A stretch of DNA of 64,000 nt from Candidatus Saccharibacteria bacterium oral taxon 488 (lineage in GTDB: Bacteria > Patescibacteriota > Saccharimonadia > Saccharimonadales > Saccharimonadaceae): NCBI GenBank assembly GCA_013099195.1, contig CP039999.1:310001-374000 (forward strand), in the 5' to 3' direction. Shown piece after piece: positions 1 to 7,900 of this stretch (position 1 is the stretch's first letter; the number at the start of each line of letters is the position of its first letter). The notes below the pieces were generated by a model. The model was not told where the DNA came from. It saw only the letters and a list, made by a program, of their open reading frames with translations, and ran no database searches. The position numbers were made by a program, and so were the translations under genes.

Positions 1-1
1 C

Positions 2-550
2 AAGATGCTGGTTGGCAAGATTTATAACGTGGTGACTGGCTACATCGTCGGGCAGCTGACGGTGTCGGGGATTGGTTCGTTGTGCGCCGGGGCGTTTGTG
101 TTTGGTATGAGCTGGTTTATTCCTGAGATCGCGGCCAACTTGGCGATGCCGACGATTCTGCTGGTGTTCCTACTCAGCCTGATCCCGATGTTTGGGGCAA
201 CGATCGCCGGTGTGGTGGTGGGACTGATGCTGATGCTCAATAGTGTGTCGGCGGGCGTCATCTATCTCATCTATTTCGTGATCTACCAGCAGATTGAGAA
301 TAATTTTATCGCGCCAGTCATTCAGGGCAAGAAAGTCGAGCTGTCGGCGCTGGCGATCTTGGTGGCGGTGACGGTGGGGCTGTATGTTGGCGGCCTAGTT
401 GGTGGTGTGGTGGCTATCCCGATCGCTGGGTCGCTCAAGGTGCTGATGGATGATTATCTGGCGCATAATCGCGAGCCGCAGGCGCCGCCTCGCCGCTCGC
501 CGCTAAAAAAGGCGCTCAAAAAAGCTGCTGAGACGAAGCCAGCTGAGTAA
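2..550 (+). CDS. AI-2E family (PerM-like) permease, C-terminal part
   Basis: The gene runs off the left edge, so only the last ~182 residues are visible. They form several hydrophobic segments, with a family-typical stretch near residues 90-105 (YFVIYQQIENNFIAPVIQG), then a final pair of helices and a basic, Pro/Lys/Ala-rich cytoplasmic tail. This matches the C-terminal half of AI-2E/PerM exporters, integral membrane proteins whose true substrates are mostly unknown. It converges on cysS with a gap of about 20 bp. The family call rests on the conserved segment; substrate is not inferable. Confidence 0.85.
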   Translation, partial: KMLVGKIYNVVTGYIVGQLTVSGIGSLCAGAFVFGMSWFIPEIAANLAMPTILLVFLLSLIPMFGATIAGVVVGLMLMLNSVSAGVIYLIYFVIYQQIENNFIAPVIQGKKVELSALAILVAVTVGLYVGGLVGGVVAIPIAGSLKVLMDDYLAHNREPQAPPRRSPLKKALKKAAETKPAE

Positions 551-571
551 GCGGCCGAGAGATTATCGGGA

Positions 572-2002
572 TTATCGGTACGACCAAACTTGACCAGATG
601 GGGTGTCGCGTAGGGCGATGCCCTTTTCGTCGAGTTGAGCGCGAATGTCGTCGGCGGCCTGCCAGTTTTTGGCGCGGCGAGCCTGCTGACGCTCGAGGAT
701 GAGTCGCTTGGCCTCATCATCAATGTCTGGCGTACCGTCCATCAGTCCTAGGCCCAAAACCTCGTCGACCGCCTCGAGTAGCTGCAATAAACCGCCGCGG
801 TGAATTTTCTCCAGTGGCGCGTGATCCAGCCGTGAAAATGCCTCGTCGATCAGCGCCAAGACCCCTGGCGTATCCAAATCATCATTCAGCTTTTCAACGA
901 GCGCCTGCCGCGCTGCTAATAGCGACACCGTACCTTCCTGCTCATCCTTCTCATCGTCGTCATCCAGCGTGTCGTGCGTCTGATGCCGCAGCGCCGCATA
1001 GCTGCGCCAATGATCCAGCCGCGCCTGGGCTGCTTCCAAAATCTCCCAGGTGAAATTACCTTCGGTTTGGTAATGCTTGCTGAGAATTGCTAGCTTAAAC
1101 GCCATCGGGCTAAAGCCGCGTGCCGTGATGTCACTGAGAGTGATGATATTGCCGAGCGACTTACTCATCTTGCGACCATCAACTTTGATGTGGTTATTGT
1201 GCAGCCAAAGTTGAGCAAATTGCTGCCCAGTCAGACTCTCGCTCTGAGCAATCTCGTTGGTGTGATGTACCGGAATGTGGTCAATGCCGCCGGTGTGAAT
1301 ATCGATTGTATCACCTAGCGTCTCCCGAGCGATCGTCGAACACTCTAAATGCCAGCCCGGAAAACCGACGCCCCATGGACTGTTCCACTCCATGTCGCGC
1401 TTGGCGTCTGTCGGTGAAAATTTCCAGACAGCGAAGTCGGTGATGTTGCGCTTGCCCTCGACGCTGACTCGCGCGCCGGCTTCTAGTCCGGCTATGTCCA
1501 GCCGCGCGAGTTTGCCATAATCCGGCAGCCGCGACGTATCAAAATACATACCGTCGCCGTCAATCTTGTACAAAAATCCCTTCTCGTCTAGCCCCTTGGC
1601 AAAGTTAATTTGCTGCTGGATATAGTCCGTTGCCCGGACTAAGTGGTCGGGCCGCACCAGTTTCAGCACCTCGTAGGCTTCGTGGTCGGCGATGGCGATG
1701 TACTGCTCGGCGATATCCCAGGCAGTTTTGCCCTCGCGGCGCGCACCCTTCTCCATCTTATCCTCACCATTATCATCATCGCTGGTCAAATGCCCAACGT
1801 CGGTGATATTCTGCGTCCGAATAACTGAGATATCCTGCCAGCGCAGCAACCGTACCAATACATCCCAATAAATATAGCCAACCCAATTGCCAATGTGCGG
1901 CTGCGAATACACCGTCAGCCCGCAGGTATACATGCGAACCGTCCGTCCGTCGAGCGGCTGGAGTTTGTCTTTATGGCGAGTGAGGGTGTTGTGGAGCTTC
2001 AT
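572..2002 (-). CDS. cysS: Cysteinyl-tRNA synthetase
   Basis: Charges tRNA-Cys with cysteine in the cytoplasm. The 476-residue length is normal for the family. Visible are the HIGH-type motif (HIGN, residues 36-39), the KMSKS loop (278-282) and zinc/substrate residues Cys27, Cys221 and the His246-247 region (DHIPVHHTNE). An Asp/Glu-rich loop near residues 345-355 (DDDDEKDEQ) looks like a lineage-specific insertion in the helical C-terminal part. The start ATG at 2002 has TAAAAT 7 nt upstream and no Shine-Dalgarno, suggesting a near-leaderless mRNA. Confidence 0.97.
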   Translation of the reverse strand: MKLHNTLTRHKDKLQPLDGRTVRMYTCGLTVYSQPHIGNWVGYIYWDVLVRLLRWQDISVIRTQNITDVGHLTSDDDNGEDKMEKGARREGKTAWDIAEQYIAIADHEAYEVLKLVRPDHLVRATDYIQQQINFAKGLDEKGFLYKIDGDGMYFDTSRLPDYGKLARLDIAGLEAGARVSVEGKRNITDFAVWKFSPTDAKRDMEWNSPWGVGFPGWHLECSTIARETLGDTIDIHTGGIDHIPVHHTNEIAQSESLTGQQFAQLWLHNNHIKVDGRKMSKSLGNIITLSDITARGFSPMAFKLAILSKHYQTEGNFTWEILEAAQARLDHWRSYAALRHQTHDTLDDDDEKDEQEGTVSLLAARQALVEKLNDDLDTPGVLALIDEAFSRLDHAPLEKIHRGGLLQLLEAVDEVLGLGLMDGTPDIDDEAKRLILERQQARRAKNWQAADDIRAQLDEKGIALRDTPSGQVWSYR

Positions 2003-2009
2003 TACTCTT

Positions 2010-2015
2010 ATTTTA
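2010..2015 (-). promoter_or_regulatory. -10 box of cysS, near-leaderless
   Basis: TAAAAT on the minus strand ends 7 nt before the ATG. No ribosome-binding site fits in between. Confidence 0.5.
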
Positions 2016-2161
2016 CAGGAAAAAGCAGAGATTGGCGAGCGACCTCGCTCCGCTGCAACTGGATGTTACCCCGTATCTCAGTCGTTATCTGGGTGGCTGT
2101 AAGATCTACCCGTGCCTATGGTATGATGATCCTAGGAAGTGTAAGGCGAGAAAGGTGATAT

Positions 2162-2623
2162 ATGGATACAACATTGTTTCAGTACTGTCAAAAAATAGTG
2201 CTATTCAATCAAGACGGCTCTGCTGTGCTGCTCGCTAGGCGCCGCGGGGAGGCTGATTATGATGGCGTGTTCTCGTTTATTGGCGGCAAGTTGGAGTCGA
2301 CGGATGGCGGCCTAGTGAATGGTCTTCGGCGGGAGAAAAATGAGGAAATTGGCTCGGCTGCTAAAATTGCGGTGGTGACGAACATCAGCGTTAATGAATA
2401 TTTTGTCAAAACTAATGGACAGGCCATGGTACTGCCGCACTATTATGCCCGGTTTATTGGCGGTGAAATTATGCTCAATGATGAGTATTCTGAATATCGG
2501 TGGGTGAACCTACGTGAGTTAGATCAGTTTGAACCAAAGATTGAGACAGTCACCCCTATGGTTGAGGCTGTCCAAAAATTATGCGAGTCGCTACCGAGGC
2601 GGATTATCGAGAGATATAGTTAA
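2162..2623 (+). CDS. Nudix hydrolase family protein
   Basis: A 153-residue protein of the Nudix fold, which hydrolyses nucleoside diphosphates linked to another group. The catalytic core REKNEEIG (residues 57-64) is intact. The front of the Nudix box (GGKLEST) is shifted by one residue from the consensus GX5EX7REUXEEXGU, so activity may be altered. Substrate cannot be read from sequence; a house-cleaning role is plausible. A TATGAT -10 box at 2123-2128 and a GAAAGGTGA ribosome site just before the ATG make this one of the few clearly leadered genes in the region. Confidence 0.85.
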   Translation: MDTTLFQYCQKIVLFNQDGSAVLLARRRGEADYDGVFSFIGGKLESTDGGLVNGLRREKNEEIGSAAKIAVVTNISVNEYFVKTNGQAMVLPHYYARFIGGEIMLNDEYSEYRWVNLRELDQFEPKIETVTPMVEAVQKLCESLPRRIIERYS

Positions 2624-2636
2624 ATCATTCCCACTC

Positions 2637-2755
2637 CAATGAAAATAGCCCACCGAACGAGCTCAAACCAGAACTGGATATGTCTCAACCCAGGAAATGC
2701 AAGTGATGCATCTCAACCAGTTTGAGCCCAGTTCGGTGAGCTATTTTCGGTGGGC
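2637..2755 (-). repeat. Structured 3' element, cassette copy 1
   Basis: About 119 bp downstream of the small membrane protein gene. GCCCACCGAA (2648-2657) is complementary to 2746-2755, and GAAAATAG (2641-2648) is complementary to CTATTTTC (2741-2748). The two pairings are interlocked (A-B...A'-B'), so a pseudoknot or alternative folds are possible. GCTCAAAC/GTTTGAGC and ATGCA/TGCAT form inner stems. The outer 30 nt (2637-2666) is identical to 5227-5256, and 2738-2755 is identical to 5324-5341. On the minus strand it ends in GGGCTATTTTC, so it could also act as a terminator. Confidence 0.75.
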
Positions 2756-2764
2756 GGCCCCCTG

Positions 2765-2986
2765 TTACTTCTCTCTATGTTCCACCACGGCCCCCCAAGC
2801 CGTGGCGGCGATCCCGATGACCCCCGTAACAACGTACACCCATGCAGCGAGGTGGTCGTCACCCTGCTTGCAACCCCTTAGACATCCGTCAGGGCTGAGG
2901 CATACATTATTGCTAATCAGCCAGACCCCGAACACGAGGATGAGAATGAAGACAATTTCCCACACGACGAATTCACGCTTGGACAT
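2765..2986 (-). CDS. Small two-helix membrane protein, cassette copy 1
   Basis: A 73-residue protein of unknown function. The ATG at 2986 was chosen over an upstream TTG because AAAGGATAAAGG precedes it at normal spacing and the TTG lies inside the leader hairpin. It has a hydrophobic segment at residues 8-26, a short loop with three cysteines (CLSPDGCLRGC), and a second hydrophobic segment at 48-66, then a charged tail (VVEHREK). It has its own promoter and leader hairpin and is followed by the structured 3' element. The second cassette (5344-5553) has the same layout but little sequence identity in the protein. No family is recognised; a type I toxin-like peptide, an immunity-type protein or an envelope peptide are all possible. 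Confidence 0.7.
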   Translation of the reverse strand: MSKREFVVWEIVFILILVFGVWLISNNVCLSPDGCLRGCKQGDDHLAAWVYVVTGVIGIAATAWGAVVEHREK

Positions 2987-3012
2987 ACCTTTATCCTTTC
3001 TCGAGAAGAAAA

Positions 3013-3061
3013 AGCTCAAAGCTAAAGGGCGACTTCCGCCCTAAGATGATAACCTTGAGCT
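3013..3061 (-). promoter_or_regulatory. Nested leader hairpin, attenuator-like (copy 1)
   Basis: An outer stem pairs 3013-3021 with 3053-3061 (AGCTCAA/TTGAGCT) and an inner stem GGGCG/CGCCC pairs 3027-3031 with 3037-3041. Read on the minus strand the outer stem is followed directly by TTTTTCTTCT, like an intrinsic terminator. It lies between the promoter and the start codon, so it could attenuate transcription. The same structure occurs at 5578-5623. Confidence 0.65.
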
Positions 3062-3075
3062 AGAAGCTTACGTAT

Positions 3076-3104
3076 AACATACCACTAATAGAATAAAATG
3101 TCAA
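3076..3104 (-). promoter_or_regulatory. Sigma70-type promoter of cassette copy 1
   Basis: -35 TTGACA (3099-3104), 17 bp spacer, -10 TATGTT (3076-3081). The spacer is largely shared with the copy 2 promoter. Confidence 0.75.
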
Positions 3105-3131
3105 AGTATTTTGTTAATGAGATAGTAGTGT

Positions 3132-4559
3132 CTATTTTTCGGCGTTTTTGGCTTGCTTGTAGGCTTTGGTGACCGGTGCCAGGCCGCGGGCGATGCGTTC
3201 GCGGTTGGCTTTGAGCTGTTTTTCGTCGCGGAAAGATAATTTGATGGGTGTGCCGGCGAAGTTGAAAGCTTCGCGTAAAGTCCGCTCCAGGTAGCGTTTG
3301 TAGCTCCAGTGGACGAATTTCAGGTTGCTGCCGTAGATGACGAACCATGGCGGTGCTGTGTCGGTCTGGACGATGTAGCGGAGCTTTGGATGCGAGTTCT
3401 TTAGGCCAGCTGGCGGATGAGCGGCGACGGCTTTTTGCAAGATGTCGTTGAGGATCCGGGTTTTGCATTCTTGGCGGCGGCGCTTATAAATATCGAGGGC
3501 TAGGTCGAACAATTTGGCGACGTTTTGGCCGGTGACTGATGAAGTGAAAATCAGCGGTGCGTAGGGCGTGAATTTGAAATGATAGCTGATTTGCGGCGCT
3601 AATTCGTCGCGGGTGTAGGCGTCTTTACCTTCGACGGAGTCCCATTTGCTGACCACCAGCACGAGCCCCTTGCCTGCTTCGTCGATGATGCCAGCCAAGC
3701 GCTGATCCAACCCAACGTTTAATTCATTGACGTCCATCAGCAGGAAGCAGACGTCGGCTTCGTTGATAGCCTGCATGGTGCGTAGGACTGAGAACTTTTC
3801 GATGCCGGTCTCTTGCTTGCCTTGGCGGCGAATGCCGGCGGTGTCGAGTAGCTCGATGGTCTGGCCATGGTAGCGGACTTGGACACGGTTGACGTCGCGG
3901 GTGGTGCCGGCGACATTGGCGACGATGGCTTGCTGCTTGCCCGCCAAGGTGTTAAACAAGTTACTTTTACCGACATTTGGCCGGCCAATCAAGGCGACGC
4001 GAATGATGTCGTCAGCTTCGGCGGCAGTGGCTGGCGGAATGAGATCGGCAATGTTGTCGAGTAGCTCGGAGATGCCAATGTTGTGCTCGGCAGAGGTTTT
4101 GATGATGGTTTTGATACCGAGACGTTTGAATTCGTCGGTGTGGAGCGAGCCTTTGAGGTCAGCTTTATTGGCGATGAGGAGGACGGGCTTGCTGCTTTTG
4201 AGGGCTTTTTTGGCCAGTTGACGGTCGGCGTCTGATGGGTAGACGGTGGAATCGACCATGACGAGGATGACGTCGGCAGCGGCGGAGGCGTCGGCGATTT
4301 GGTCTTGGATGGTGGCTTCGAATTCGTCTTCGGCGGGCTTGAGGCCGGCGGTGTCGATGAGCCAGAACTCAGCCTGGCTTGCCTCGTCAGGAGATGAAGC
4401 GCGGCGCTTATACGAAACTTTGCCAACGACGTTGTCGCGGGTGGTGCCGGCTTCGCGGGCAACGATGGCGGTGCGGGCGCGCGTCAAGCGATTGAACAGT
4501 GAACTTTTGCCAACGTTAGCTTGGCCGATGATGGCGACGGTAGGTAATTTATGAGACAT
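3132..4559 (-). CDS. der: Ribosome-assembly GTPase Der (EngA)
   Basis: An essential GTPase that assists 50S subunit maturation. It has the diagnostic tandem G domains: P-loops GQANVGKS (residues 12-19) and GRPNVGKS (192-199), G3 motifs DTAG in both domains, and NKAD/SKWD G4 motifs. A KH-like C-terminal domain follows. The 475-residue length is normal. TATAAT (4570-4575) lies 10 nt before the ATG with an extended TGG. The gene lies between the two copies of the small-membrane-protein cassette. Confidence 0.97.
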   Translation of the reverse strand: MSHKLPTVAIIGQANVGKSSLFNRLTRARTAIVAREAGTTRDNVVGKVSYKRRASSPDEASQAEFWLIDTAGLKPAEDEFEATIQDQIADASAAADVILVMVDSTVYPSDADRQLAKKALKSSKPVLLIANKADLKGSLHTDEFKRLGIKTIIKTSAEHNIGISELLDNIADLIPPATAAEADDIIRVALIGRPNVGKSNLFNTLAGKQQAIVANVAGTTRDVNRVQVRYHGQTIELLDTAGIRRQGKQETGIEKFSVLRTMQAINEADVCFLLMDVNELNVGLDQRLAGIIDEAGKGLVLVVSKWDSVEGKDAYTRDELAPQISYHFKFTPYAPLIFTSSVTGQNVAKLFDLALDIYKRRRQECKTRILNDILQKAVAAHPPAGLKNSHPKLRYIVQTDTAPPWFVIYGSNLKFVHWSYKRYLERTLREAFNFAGTPIKLSFRDEKQLKANRERIARGLAPVTKAYKQAKNAEK

Positions 4560-4569
4560 AATTACGCCT

Positions 4570-4575
4570 ATTATA
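4570..4575 (-). promoter_or_regulatory. Extended -10 box of der
   Basis: TGGTATAAT on the minus strand, ending 10 nt before the ATG. Confidence 0.6.
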
Positions 4576-4616
4576 CCAGAGGTGTGAGGATTTGGCGAGG
4601 ATGAGCGTTATAAGGC

Positions 4617-5072
4617 TTAATTACTATTTGTTGGAGTGGTTGTCGCTTCAATGCTTGGTACAGGACTAGTTGGTGTTGGCGGAGTGTAACCGCATTCAGG
4701 GCTGTTAGGGATGGCGGTGATGCTGCCTGTTCTTGAATTAGCGTTGTAATATCGATACAACAGCGTAGGTCCATTGCAGGCTTTTGCTATATGTGAGTAA
4801 GCACTCAATTCCCCTTCCTCGCAGTCGTCGCCACCAGCACAGCCTTTATCAACAACCTTCCAGTCAAGATCGGGGTTGCCTCTTGAATCTGTCTTTGTGT
4901 CAGCCGTAGGGCTTTCCTGCTCTTGTGCTGTACTGGTTACTTCCGTCTTTTCTTTCGGTGCGCTGCAGCCTGATATAAATAGTGCGGTAGTGGCCACAAC
5001 ACCAAGTACTGCTCCTGCTTTTCGCCATAATGATTCGCTACCACCATTTGGAAGTTCTGACATATTCTTCAC
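4617..5072 (-). CDS. Putative secreted lipoprotein
   Basis: Unknown function. The GTG at 5072 is chosen because AAAGGAG sits 5 nt upstream; the longer frame lacks such a site. The 151-residue protein has a basic N-terminus, a hydrophobic helix and a lipobox ISGC with Cys36, predicting lipid anchoring on the outer face of the membrane. The mature part has four cysteines (CAGGDDC, ACNG, ECGY) likely forming disulfides, and a Pro/Thr/Ser-rich C-terminus. The extracellular, low-complexity tail suggests a surface or wall-spanning protein. Confidence 0.75.
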   Translation of the reverse strand: MKNMSELPNGGSESLWRKAGAVLGVVATTALFISGCSAPKEKTEVTSTAQEQESPTADTKTDSRGNPDLDWKVVDKGCAGGDDCEEGELSAYSHIAKACNGPTLLYRYYNANSRTGSITAIPNSPECGYTPPTPTSPVPSIEATTTPTNSN

Positions 5073-5226
5073 GATTACTCCTTTGTATGCTCTGTATTTA
5101 TGATATAGATTATACAATTTGTGTAGGGCTATGACAAACTAATCCGTTGGAATTCCCTATGCTTACTGGTGGCCGTGGGCAATGTGTAAACATATGTGAT
5201 AGAGGCGTGGGGTTTTTGGCGGGAAG
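5073..5226. other. Intergenic region without a recognised gene
   Basis: Short AT-rich stretch upstream of the lipoprotein gene, reaching the second structured element. It probably holds the lipoprotein promoter; no convincing ORF or RNA is visible. Confidence 0.4.
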
Positions 5227-5341
5227 CAATGAAAATAGCCCACCGAACGAGCTCAAGCTGCATGCGAGTTTTCAACCCGAGAGACAACATCATATTGTCT
5301 CAATCAGATTGAGCGCATACGGCGAGCTATTTTCGGTGGGC
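5227..5341 (-). repeat. Structured 3' element, cassette copy 2
   Basis: Second copy of the 2637-2755 element. The outer arms are identical to copy 1 (5227-5256 and 5324-5341) while the middle has diverged but keeps its stems: GCTCAA/TTGAGC, and a new inner hairpin GAGACAA/TTGTCTC. Conserved arms with a changed but still pairing interior suggest that structure is selected. Confidence 0.75.
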
Positions 5342-5343
5342 TG

Positions 5344-5553
5344 TTAGCCCTGCTTCTCCTTTTTCTTCTTGATCACCTCCTCAGTAACTCTGATCATGTG
5401 TGTGGCGCTGATGAGGTTTATCATTGCTCCCCCTACGAGGATAGCGATGGAACTCCACGACCCCCCGGCCGTACTGATCAGGATTCCCACTGTCAAGGTG
5501 TAGATCGCAACGGAAACATTGAACACAAACACCGCAAGACAAATAACAATCAC
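5344..5553 (-). CDS. Small two-helix membrane protein, cassette copy 2
   Basis: A 69-residue protein of unknown function. The GTG at 5553 is preferred because AGAGAGG lies 5-6 nt upstream; an upstream TTG falls in the leader hairpin. It has a hydrophobic segment at about residues 2-26, a Gly/Ser linker, a second at about 35-52, and a strongly basic C-terminus (VIKKKKEKQG). The membrane topology and cassette position match copy 1 (2765-2986), but the sequences share little. It abuts the structured 3' element by 2 nt. Confidence 0.68.
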   Translation of the reverse strand: MIVICLAVFVFNVSVAIYTLTVGILISTAGGSWSSIAILVGGAMINLISATHMIRVTEEVIKKKKEKQG

Positions 5554-5577
5554 TTCGCACCTCTCTTTTAACGAAAA

Positions 5578-5623
5578 GCTCAAAGCTAAAGGGCGACTTT
5601 CGCCCTTAGACTAAACTTTGAGC
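5578..5623 (-). promoter_or_regulatory. Nested leader hairpin, attenuator-like (copy 2)
   Basis: Perfect 8-bp outer stem GCTCAAAG/CTTTGAGC (5578-5585 with 5616-5623) and 7-bp inner stem AAGGGCG/CGCCCTT. On the minus strand TTTT follows the outer stem. Architecture equals copy 1. Confidence 0.65.
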
Positions 5624-5634
5624 AAAAGCTGATA

Positions 5635-5663
5635 TATATATCACTAATAGAACAAAATGTCAA
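5635..5663 (-). promoter_or_regulatory. Sigma70-type promoter of cassette copy 2
   Basis: -35 TTGACA (5658-5663), 17 bp spacer, -10 TATATA (5635-5640). Confidence 0.75.
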
Positions 5664-5715
5664 TGGATTTTGTCAAAAATGTGGTATAATATGCGTTTTT
5701 GGCGCCTGAGGAGGC

Positions 5716-6435
5716 CTAGTTAGTCAGTGGCCCTTCGGTAAATTCCCCGCGTTTGATGTCACCGAGAGTGTAATTGCCAAAGTCTGTGCGGTGGAGTTTG
5801 GTGACGGTGTAGCCGAGGGCAGCGAAGGTACGGCGGATTTGGCGGTTGCGACCTTCGCTCATCTGGACGATCCAGCGGTGGTCGTCACCCTCGTGCTGGC
5901 GTTCCAGCGTCAAGCGGCTGGGTCCGTCAGGTAGCTGTACGCCAAAGTCATTGATCATTTGCCGGTGGAGCGGCTGGAGCGGTTGGTCGAGCGTCACCAG
6001 GTAGCGCTTCATTTTATAAAACGACGGGTGTGTCATTTGATGGGCGAAGTCGCCGTCGTTAGTGAGGAGAATTAGTCCGGAGCTGTCTTTGTCCAGGCGA
6101 CCGACGGGTTTCAGGTGGTGGAGGCTGACCGGTAATAATTCATAAATGGTCGGTACACCACCTTGAGAGGCTCGCGAACAGAGGTAGCCGATGGGTTTAT
6201 GGAGGAGGATGAGCTGGTGGGTTTGGGCGGTGAGTCGTTTGTTGTCGTGGCGAATAATGTCGGTTGCGGTAATGCGTTGACCCAGCTTGGCGGGCTGGTC
6301 GTTCACCGTAACATTGCCCTGCTCTATCAGCTCGTCAGCCTGGCGGCGCGACACACCGAGTGCCAGCGCCACGAATTTGTTGAGGCGCTGGGCAGATGAA
6401 TCGGTAGAATCGGATGCTTGCGTTGGTGTCGTCAT
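5716..6435 (-). CDS. RsuA/RluB-family rRNA pseudouridine synthase
   Basis: Converts a specific rRNA uridine to pseudouridine. Residues 15-60 form an S4 RNA-binding domain (RLNKFVALALGVSRRQADEL). The catalytic domain carries GRLDKDSSGLILLTNDGDF with catalytic Asp115, and a C-terminal EGRNRQIRR motif typical of the family. 239 residues is a normal short form. The start codon lies 1 nt after the stop of the upstream response regulator gene, so the two are probably co-transcribed. Whether the target is 16S (RsuA) or 23S (RluB) is not decidable by eye. Confidence 0.92.
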   Translation of the reverse strand: MTTPTQASDSTDSSAQRLNKFVALALGVSRRQADELIEQGNVTVNDQPAKLGQRITATDIIRHDNKRLTAQTHQLILLHKPIGYLCSRASQGGVPTIYELLPVSLHHLKPVGRLDKDSSGLILLTNDGDFAHQMTHPSFYKMKRYLVTLDQPLQPLHRQMINDFGVQLPDGPSRLTLERQHEGDDHRWIVQMSEGRNRQIRRTFAALGYTVTKLHRTDFGNYTLGDIKRGEFTEGPLTN

Positions 6436-6436
6436 A

Positions 6437-7855
6437 CTAGGAGGCTACCGGTGGCTGCGGCGGAAAGGCGTTGGTCGGTGGCTGGGGTGTCGTTGGCTGT
6501 GCCGCGGGCGATGGCTCTCCTTCAGGGGTTGAGGTCTGCTCTGGCTCAGGCGTTGGGGTCGAGGTTGGATCAGTTGGCATCGGTGCCGGGGTGGGCAGGA
6601 CGAATGGTGTATCGTCATCTTGTGGTTGTGATGATGCCGTGTTGGCGAGCTCGGCATTGATCGCGGTACCGGTATCAAGTGGCTGGTTATCGGCTGGCGT
6701 CGGCAGCGGCTCGAGTGCATCAAGCGTCAGGTCGCCGTGCGGCCCCGCCATAGCATCAGACGTCGGCAGCGTGAAGTCGCCTGAATCTGGCGTTGGCTGC
6801 GGCGAGGCCTGCATAGACTCGAGCTGATCGCTGAGCTCCTGCTCCATCATCTTGGACATGTCTGGCTGTGGCTCTTGGCTCAGTGGCTGGATCACCCGCT
6901 CACCACCATGGCTGGTCGGCTGTGGCGATGGTGATGAGACTGGCGCTGTTGGCTCTGGCAGGGCGTCGGCCGGGGTGGTCGGTGCCGCCTCAGGGGATGG
7001 GGTCGGCGCTGGGTCAGAGACCGGAGGTTGCTCTACCTCGGGTGCTGGAGTTGGTGCTGGGTCGGCTGGCATCACTGGTTCTGTGGTGGCCGGCTCGGCG
7101 GTTTGCTCAGTCGATGCGGATGGGGCTGCCGGTGCCAGCGCGGCGCTCGGCAAGACGAACGGCGCCGGGTCAGTTGCTGGAGGGGTCGAATTGTCTGGAT
7201 TAGCTTGAGCGGGTGTGATGGCTGAACCATCGTGGGCCGTTGGAGTTATCGGTGCGGTCGGTGCCGGGGTGACAACTTGTGTGGCGATTGGTCCAGCGAA
7301 TTTATCGCTTTCGAGGACTGTGCGCTGCTCGACGGGGACGGCAGAAATTTCATCTAAGAACTGTCGAGCCTGCGCGTCGGCAGCTGCTATCTCTGCCGGT
7401 GATGGCAAAATAACTGCCGAGGCGTCTTGCTGGGTGGTTGGCGCGCCAGCTGCTACGGGCTCTGCGGCCGGAGCTGGTGCGACTGGCGCGTCGCCGAGCA
7501 CTTCGTGGACCGTGCGCACCACGTCTTCGATGCCGACTTGTGACTTGACGAGGTAGCGATCAGCGCCGAGGGCTTCACCACGTTGCCGCTGGTCTTCGGA
7601 TGACAGCGCGGTCATCATGATGACTTTGACGTCGCGTGTCTCGGTGGTCGAGCGCAAGATATCCAGCATGTCAAAGCCAGAAATCTTGGGCATCATCACG
7701 TCACTGACGATCAAGGCCGGGCGTTCTTTGATAGCCATAGCCAAGGCCTCTTCACCGTCGCCCGCTGAAACGATGTCGTAGCCTTCAGCTAGTAACCTGA
7801 CGCCGTAAATCTCGCGCAGGCTTTTGTCGTCTTCTACTAGTAAAATCTTTGTCAT
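6437..7855 (-). CDS. Response regulator with long Pro/Ala-rich tail
   Basis: Residues 1-120 form a complete receiver domain with acidic pocket EDD (8-10), phosphoacceptor Asp52 and Lys104. No DNA-binding or enzyme domain follows. Instead there are about 350 residues rich in Pro, Ala, Thr, Ser and Gln with short recurring motifs such as PFVLP. Its partner is the kinase at 7901-9916, which carries a similar tail. Output is unknown; the tail may act through protein contacts. TATAGT (7866-7871) sits 10 nt before the ATG. Confidence 0.88.
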   Translation of the reverse strand: MTKILLVEDDKSLREIYGVRLLAEGYDIVSAGDGEEALAMAIKERPALIVSDVMMPKISGFDMLDILRSTTETRDVKVIMMTALSSEDQRQRGEALGADRYLVKSQVGIEDVVRTVHEVLGDAPVAPAPAAEPVAAGAPTTQQDASAVILPSPAEIAAADAQARQFLDEISAVPVEQRTVLESDKFAGPIATQVVTPAPTAPITPTAHDGSAITPAQANPDNSTPPATDPAPFVLPSAALAPAAPSASTEQTAEPATTEPVMPADPAPTPAPEVEQPPVSDPAPTPSPEAAPTTPADALPEPTAPVSSPSPQPTSHGGERVIQPLSQEPQPDMSKMMEQELSDQLESMQASPQPTPDSGDFTLPTSDAMAGPHGDLTLDALEPLPTPADNQPLDTGTAINAELANTASSQPQDDDTPFVLPTPAPMPTDPTSTPTPEPEQTSTPEGEPSPAAQPTTPQPPTNAFPPQPPVAS

Positions 7856-7900
7856 AACTACCCCTACTATACCGAAGTTTGCGCCAAAATACTATAGTGG

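Noticed and set aside
2640-2726. Short plus-strand ORFs beginning MKIAHRTSS in both cassette 3' elements
   Set aside because: The shared start follows from identical DNA arms; no ribosome site, and sequences diverge after nine residues.
5680-5716. Plus-strand TGGTATAAT followed by a 10-codon ORF near 5690
   Set aside because: Promoter-like, but no gene follows; could be chance or an antisense start to the pseudouridine synthase gene.
6852-7556. Long Gly/Ser/Val-rich plus-strand ORFs opposite the response regulator
   Set aside because: Mirror image of the Pro/Ala-rich tail codons; shadows.
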